Origin: Methylophaga nitratireducenticrescens
Lineage (GTDB): Bacteria; Pseudomonadota; Gammaproteobacteria; Nitrosococcales; Methylophagaceae
Assembly (NCBI RefSeq): GCF_000260985.4
Contig: NC_017857.3
Location: 186,001-250,000 of the forward strand
Length of the DNA stretch: 64,000 nt
Direction: 5' to 3'
A model generated the notes under the pieces. It was not told the origin of the DNA. It saw only the letters and a program-made list of their open reading frames with translations, and searched no databases. Both the position numbers and the translations under genes were made by a program. This document shows positions 58,195-64,000 of the stretch, one piece after another; position 1 is the stretch's first letter, and each line of letters begins with the position of its first letter.

Positions 58195-58914
58195 ATGAAA
58201 ATGAAAATGCTCTCGGCAATGTGTCTTGCTGCTACTACTGTTTTAGCTACCTCTTCAGTCATGGCATGGGAAAGTGAGGATGGTCAACACTCAACCAGTG
58301 CCAGCATCGCACTCTCTTCAGACTATGTATGGCGCGGATATTCACAAACTGATGAAGGTGCTGCGATTTCAGGCAGCTTCGACTATGCACACAGTAGTGG
58401 TTTGTATGCTGGTACATGGGCTTCAAATGTAGACTTTGATACCCCTGATAATGACGTGGATGCAAGTATGGAATTGGATATCTATGCTGGTTTTTCAAGT
58501 GCATTTGGTGATACAGGCATTGCTTATGATGTGGGCGTACTACGTTACCTCTATCCAGGAGAAGAAAGTCTTGACTGGAACGAAGTCTATGGCTCACTTA
58601 GCTACAGTTTCTTTAGCCTGGGTGTAGCACACTCTGGCGATGTTTATGGTTCAGGAGAAAAGGGAACGTATTATTCATTGGGCTTTGATTACGATCTCCC
58701 ATACGACGTTTCCTTTAGTGCAGGCTATGGTTACTACGATTATGACGAGGAAGTATCTGAAGAGAATCATCAAGACTACCGAATTGGCGTTGCTAAAGAC
58801 TTTGCTGGCTTCACTTTTGATATGACTTATTACGATATGGATGGGGACGGCGAAGATGCCTACGGGGATTTAGCAGAAGATCGCGTTGTTTTCACTATTT
58901 CTAAATCACTGTAA
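58195..58914 (+). CDS. TorF-family putative porin
   Basis: 239 residues with a signal peptide (to about 24, VMAWES) and the TorF/gcw_chp signature SDYVWRGYSQTDEGAAISG followed by alternating beta strands. Outer-membrane porin, substrate not established. It lies 55 bases before glnK in a nitrogen-control region, and perhaps admits ammonium, urea or amines; that is inference. GAGGAG precedes the ATG. Confidence 0.9.
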   Translation: MKMKMLSAMCLAATTVLATSSVMAWESEDGQHSTSASIALSSDYVWRGYSQTDEGAAISGSFDYAHSSGLYAGTWASNVDFDTPDNDVDASMELDIYAGFSSAFGDTGIAYDVGVLRYLYPGEESLDWNEVYGSLSYSFFSLGVAHSGDVYGSGEKGTYYSLGFDYDLPYDVSFSAGYGYYDYDEEVSEENHQDYRIGVAKDFAGFTFDMTYYDMDGDGEDAYGDLAEDRVVFTISKSL

Positions 58915-58954
58915 CACCTGCTGGCTGCGCTGATCTCAGTGCAGCCATTCTTAA

Positions 58955-59308
<354 letters not shown>

Positions 59309-59326
59309 GCTTGAGGAGATATTAAC

Positions 59327-60610
59327 ATGGAATTAGGAAATCAAATCTTCCAACTCCAGTACGCCATGGACACCTTTTACTTTTTAGTTTGTGGTGCGCT
59401 GGTTATGTGGATGGCGGCTGGCTTCTCGATGCTTGAAGCAGGTCTGGTTCGTGCCAAAAATACGACTGAAATTCTGACTAAAAACGTTATGTTGTTTGCT
59501 ATTGCCTGCACCTCTTATCTGGTCGTTGGCTATGACATCATGTACGGCGGTGGCTTATTCCTTGCTGGAATTGATGGTGGTGAAACACTGGTTGCTGATG
59601 CATTGGCATCATCTGCTGAAGAAGGCTTTGAAGGTGATTCAGTTTACTCTGCTGCATCTGACTTCTTCTTCCAGGTAGTGTTTGTTGCTACGGCAATGTC
59701 TATCGTTTCTGGTGCTGTTGCTGAACGTATGAAACTGTGGGCATTCGCTGCATTTGCCGTTGTGATGACTGCCTTTATCTATCCTTTAGAAGGTTCTTGG
59801 ACTTGGGGTGAGCAACCTGTTTTCGGTCTCTATCAATTAACCGGCGATGAAGGTCTTGGATTCCTTGACTTTGCTGGTTCCGGTATTGTTCACATGGCAG
59901 GTGCTGCTGCAGCATTAGCCGGTGTTATCTTACTGGGTGCTCGTAAAGGCAAATATGGTTCTAATGGTGAAGTTCGTCCTATTCCAGGTGCTAACCTGCC
60001 ATTAGCGACTTTAGGTACCTTCATCCTGTGGATGGGTTGGTTCGGCTTTAACGGCGGTTCTGTATTGAAATTAGGCGATATGGCTAGTGCCAATACAGTT
60101 GCAATGGTGTTCCTGAACACCAATGCAGCGGCAGCTGGAGGTGTTATTGCTGCTTTGGTTGTCGCCAAATTACTGTTCGGCAAAGCTGACTTAACCATGA
60201 TTCTAAACGGTGCTTTGGCTGGTCTGGTAGCGATTACTGCTGGTCCAGACACACCGTCTCCATTAATGGCTACCATTATCGGTGCTGTTGGTGGTGCGAT
60301 TGTGGTGTTCTCAATCGTCTTTATGGATAAAGTTAAAATCGATGACCCAGTCGGTGCTATCTCTGTGCATGGTGTGGTTGGTCTTTGGGGTCTGCTGGCA
60401 GTTCCTATAACCAATCCTGACGCCAGTTTCTTAGCACAAATCATCGGTGCAGCCACCATCTTTGTTTGGGTATTTGTTGCCAGCTTCATTGTCTGGGTAG
60501 TACTGAAAACGATTATGGGTCTGCGTGTCACCGAAGAAGAAGAATACGAAGGTGTGGATTTAGTGGAATGTGGTATGGAAGCATACCCTGAGTTCACTAA
60601 TTCTAACTAA
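59327..60610 (+). CDS. amtB: ammonium transporter
   Basis: 427 residues, about 11 membrane helices. Twin-His pore residues are in GSGIVHMAGAAAAL and SVHGVVGLWGLLAV. Imports ammonium. Operon with glnK; a terminator follows. Confidence 0.96.
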   Translation: MELGNQIFQLQYAMDTFYFLVCGALVMWMAAGFSMLEAGLVRAKNTTEILTKNVMLFAIACTSYLVVGYDIMYGGGLFLAGIDGGETLVADALASSAEEGFEGDSVYSAASDFFFQVVFVATAMSIVSGAVAERMKLWAFAAFAVVMTAFIYPLEGSWTWGEQPVFGLYQLTGDEGLGFLDFAGSGIVHMAGAAAALAGVILLGARKGKYGSNGEVRPIPGANLPLATLGTFILWMGWFGFNGGSVLKLGDMASANTVAMVFLNTNAAAAGGVIAALVVAKLLFGKADLTMILNGALAGLVAITAGPDTPSPLMATIIGAVGGAIVVFSIVFMDKVKIDDPVGAISVHGVVGLWGLLAVPITNPDASFLAQIIGAATIFVWVFVASFIVWVVLKTIMGLRVTEEEEYEGVDLVECGMEAYPEFTNSN

Positions 60611-60633
60611 GTTATTCTTTAGCTTTGAAACAG

Positions 60634-60660
60634 AAAGGGCAGGTTTTCCTGCCCTTTTTT
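60634..60660. terminator. terminator between amtB and hemE
   Basis: AAAGGGCAGG and CCTGCCCTTTTTT form a strong hairpin with a TTTT loop and T tail. Confidence 0.92.
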
Positions 60661-60681
60661 ATGCCTGAACTTTACAACGTT

Positions 60682-61746
60682 TTATTGATGATACTGAATA
60701 CTCTCAGCATGCACAGCATCAACCAGTACTGCGACATGTTCAGGATTAATCGTCGGATGGATGCCATGCCCCAGATTAAACACATGTCCACTACCGTGAC
60801 CATAGGCTTTGAGGATTTCTTTTACTTCTGTTTTTATACGCTCGGGCTGAGCATATAACACGCATGGATCCATATTGCCCTGTAAAGCGACTTTATCGCC
60901 TACCTGATAACGTGCCAGTGAAAGATCAGTAGTCCAGTCCAAACCTAACGCATCGGCTCCCACTTCAGCCATATGGCTTAACCACTGACCTCCGCCTTTG
61001 GTGAACACCGTTACCGGTACACGTCTGCCATCATTTTCTTTGGTTAAACCGCTGATAATTTGCTGCATATAAGCAAGGGAGAATTCTCTGTAATTTGGTC
61101 CACTTAATGCTCCGCCCCAGGTATCAAATAACATTAAGGCTTGAGCACCAGCAGCAATTTGTGCATTCAGGTAAGCAGTAACTGACTTGGCAAGCACTGA
61201 TAATAAATCATGCATAACAGCAGGCGTATCAAACATCATGGCTTTGATTTTGGCGAAATCCTTGCTGGAACTGCCTTCAACCATATAACACGCCAATGTC
61301 CAGGGACTGCCACTAAAGCCAATTAACGGCACTTTGCCATCAATTTCTCTGCGGGTCAGGCGGATAGCATCCATCACATAACCCAGACTATCTTCCATAT
61401 CTGGTACGCTGAGATTGGCCACATCGGCGGCACTACGGACCGTTTTATGAAATTTTGGTCCTTCGCCAGTGATAAAATGCAATCCGAGCCCCATCGCATC
61501 GGGAATGGTCAAAATATCGGAAAAGATAATTGATGCGTCCAAATCATAACGACGCAGCGGTTGCAACGTCACTTCACAGGCCAGTTCCGGCGTGGTGCAA
61601 AGCGTCATAAAATCACCGGCTTTTTCGCGCACCTGACGATACTCAGGCAAATAACGCCCTGCTTGACGCATAATCCATATGGGTGTTTTATCAACGGGCT
61701 GTTTTAATAGAGCACGCAAGTAACGATCATTTTTTAATTCGGACAC
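60682..61746 (-). CDS. hemE: uroporphyrinogen decarboxylase
   Basis: 354 residues from a GTG at 61746, preceded by AAGGGG at the right distance; family members start there ([18 protein letters not shown]). An ATG-based extension to 61794 adds 16 non-homologous residues. Contains the substrate-binding [14 protein letters not shown]. Converts uroporphyrinogen III to coproporphyrinogen in haem synthesis. Confidence 0.95.
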   Translation of the reverse strand: MSELKNDRYLRALLKQPVDKTPIWIMRQAGRYLPEYRQVREKAGDFMTLCTTPELACEVTLQPLRRYDLDASIIFSDILTIPDAMGLGLHFITGEGPKFHKTVRSAADVANLSVPDMEDSLGYVMDAIRLTRREIDGKVPLIGFSGSPWTLACYMVEGSSSKDFAKIKAMMFDTPAVMHDLLSVLAKSVTAYLNAQIAAGAQALMLFDTWGGALSGPNYREFSLAYMQQIISGLTKENDGRRVPVTVFTKGGGQWLSHMAEVGADALGLDWTTDLSLARYQVGDKVALQGNMDPCVLYAQPERIKTEVKEILKAYGHGSGHVFNLGHGIHPTINPEHVAVLVDAVHAESIQYHQ

Positions 61747-61879
61747 CGGAGCCCCTTTTGAGTTGATGATGACAACGTCTAACTTCTGAAACAAAATCGC
61801 ACTGAGAGGTCATTTTCAAGCGAATATGACCAACCCAGTGCGATAAAATTGCCACTATTTTGCCGGTAAAAACTGAAGT

Positions 61880-63304
<1,425 letters not shown>

Positions 63305-63309
63305 TTATA

Positions 63310-64000
63310 TCAGGCCGCTTTGGTGGCAATTTTTAATAAACCATCCAGTGACGCTGCTTTAGGTTTGACCAGCCAAAATTCTTTGATCGCCTGTTCAAAA
63401 CGATCCAGAATCTGGTGCGCCCAGACACTACCGGTTTCACGCACATGGTCTTCAATAAGGCCTTTAAGATGCAAAGCGGCATCAGCCATTTCGTTACTAT
63501 CAATCCGCATCAATTCAACCAGCTCTTGGTTATAACGCTTCGCAAAGGTGTTATCTAAATCCAATACATAAGCAAGACCACCGGTCATACCTGCACCGAA
63601 GTTGAGTCCGGTTTCACCCAGAACGGTAACAACACCGCCGGTCATATACTCACAACCATGATCACCAACGCCTTCAACAACCGCAACTGCTCCGGAATTA
63701 CGAACTGCAAAACGTTCACCCGCTTTACCCGCAGCATACAGCTCACCACCTGTAGCACCATATAAACAGGTGTTACCGATAATGCTGGCATTTTGCGTTT
63801 CAAAATCACTTTCCGGTGATGGATAGATGGTCAGCTTACCGGCTGCCATGCCTTTACCTACATAGTCATTGGCATCGCCTTCAAGACGCATCTCCAGACC
63901 ACCCGCATTGAATACACCAAAACTTTGTCCACCAGAACCTTTGAGGTTCAGACGAACAGGTTTATCAATCATGCCGTAATTGCCATGAACCTTGGCGATC
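63310..64000 (-). CDS. gltB: glutamate synthase large subunit, 3' part
   Basis: The frame is open to the window edge ([20 protein letters not shown]), so only the last 230 residues are present. This is the C-terminal GXGXG helix domain, with repeated Gly-rich turns ([25 protein letters not shown]-type). GltB makes glutamate from glutamine and 2-oxoglutarate. Operon gltB-gltD. Confidence 0.96.
   Translation of the reverse strand, partial: IAKVHGNYGMIDKPVRLNLKGSGGQSFGVFNAGGLEMRLEGDANDYVGKGMAAGKLTIYPSPESDFETQNASIIGNTCLYGATGGELYAAGKAGERFAVRNSGAVAVVEGVGDHGCEYMTGGVVTVLGETGLNFGAGMTGGLAYVLDLDNTFAKRYNQELVELMRIDSNEMADAALHLKGLIEDHVRETGSVWAHQILDRFEQAIKEFWLVKPKAASLDGLLKIATKAA

Noticed and set aside
59890-60597. 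235-codon minus-strand frame
   Set aside because: Antisense to amtB, whose frame is highly conserved.

Overview
The window looks like chromosome of an aerobic gammaproteobacterium. The atpIBEFHAGDC operon, the mnmG-rsmG-parA-parB block, gltB-gltD-hemE and a TorF-type porin in front of glnK-amtB together fit a marine or methylotrophic lineage of the Methylophaga type; that genus guess comes from gene content and protein character only. Roughly the first 37 kb is accessory and devoted to iron-complex uptake. The last 20 kb is core metabolism in conserved order.

Positions 1-4441: a PepSY membrane protein (cut by the window edge) overlaps a FyuA-like TonB-dependent receptor, which faces a YbtA/PchR-like AraC regulator across a clear Fur box. 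A 37-bp tandem duplication covers the receptor start and creates a ten-residue upstream ORF. A Fic-domain pseudogene follows.

Positions 4631-30134: five cell-surface-signalling modules, all on the minus strand, each transcribed fecI-like sigma factor, fecR-like anti-sigma factor, then a TonB receptor with an STN signalling domain. They are labelled A (4631-9520), B (10066-15198), C (17518-21587), D (21795-25753) and E (25906-30134). A ends with a periplasmic esterase gene and B with a PepSY membrane protein gene, suggesting iron release by hydrolysis and by reduction. The sigma gene of C has an in-frame amber codon. Each sigma gene has a sigma70-like promoter with an operator just after the -10; the promoters fall into two sequence classes (A/D/E Fur-like, B/C a different palindrome). 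An intact Fic protein and a higBA remnant lie between B and C. No siderophore synthesis genes are visible, so the array looks built for foreign siderophores.

Positions 30624-42103: a TerB-like protein; a divergent module of GNAT-C39 peptidase fusion, M14-like peptidase (DUF2817) and RimK-like ATP-grasp ligase, probably peptide or protein tagging; a seventh TonB receptor beside a perfect 12-bp inverted repeat; CbpA-like DnaJ protein and HtrA protease; a DUF1348 gene and tetR gene sharing a long palindromic operator; a secreted His-rich protein; and a bacterioferritin lacking the haem-ligand methionine.

Positions 42104-43725: a repeat-rich gene-free stretch, then an AT-rich gene for a PemK/MazF-like protein with a coiled-coil tail.

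Positions 43759-64000: glmU, the ATP synthase operon with a strong promoter, parB, parA, rsmG, mnmG, dgkA, lgt, a sigma54/NtrC-type control region before torF-glnK-amtB, then hemE, gltD and the 3' end of gltB. No rRNA, tRNA, CRISPR array, transposase or prophage genes were recognised.
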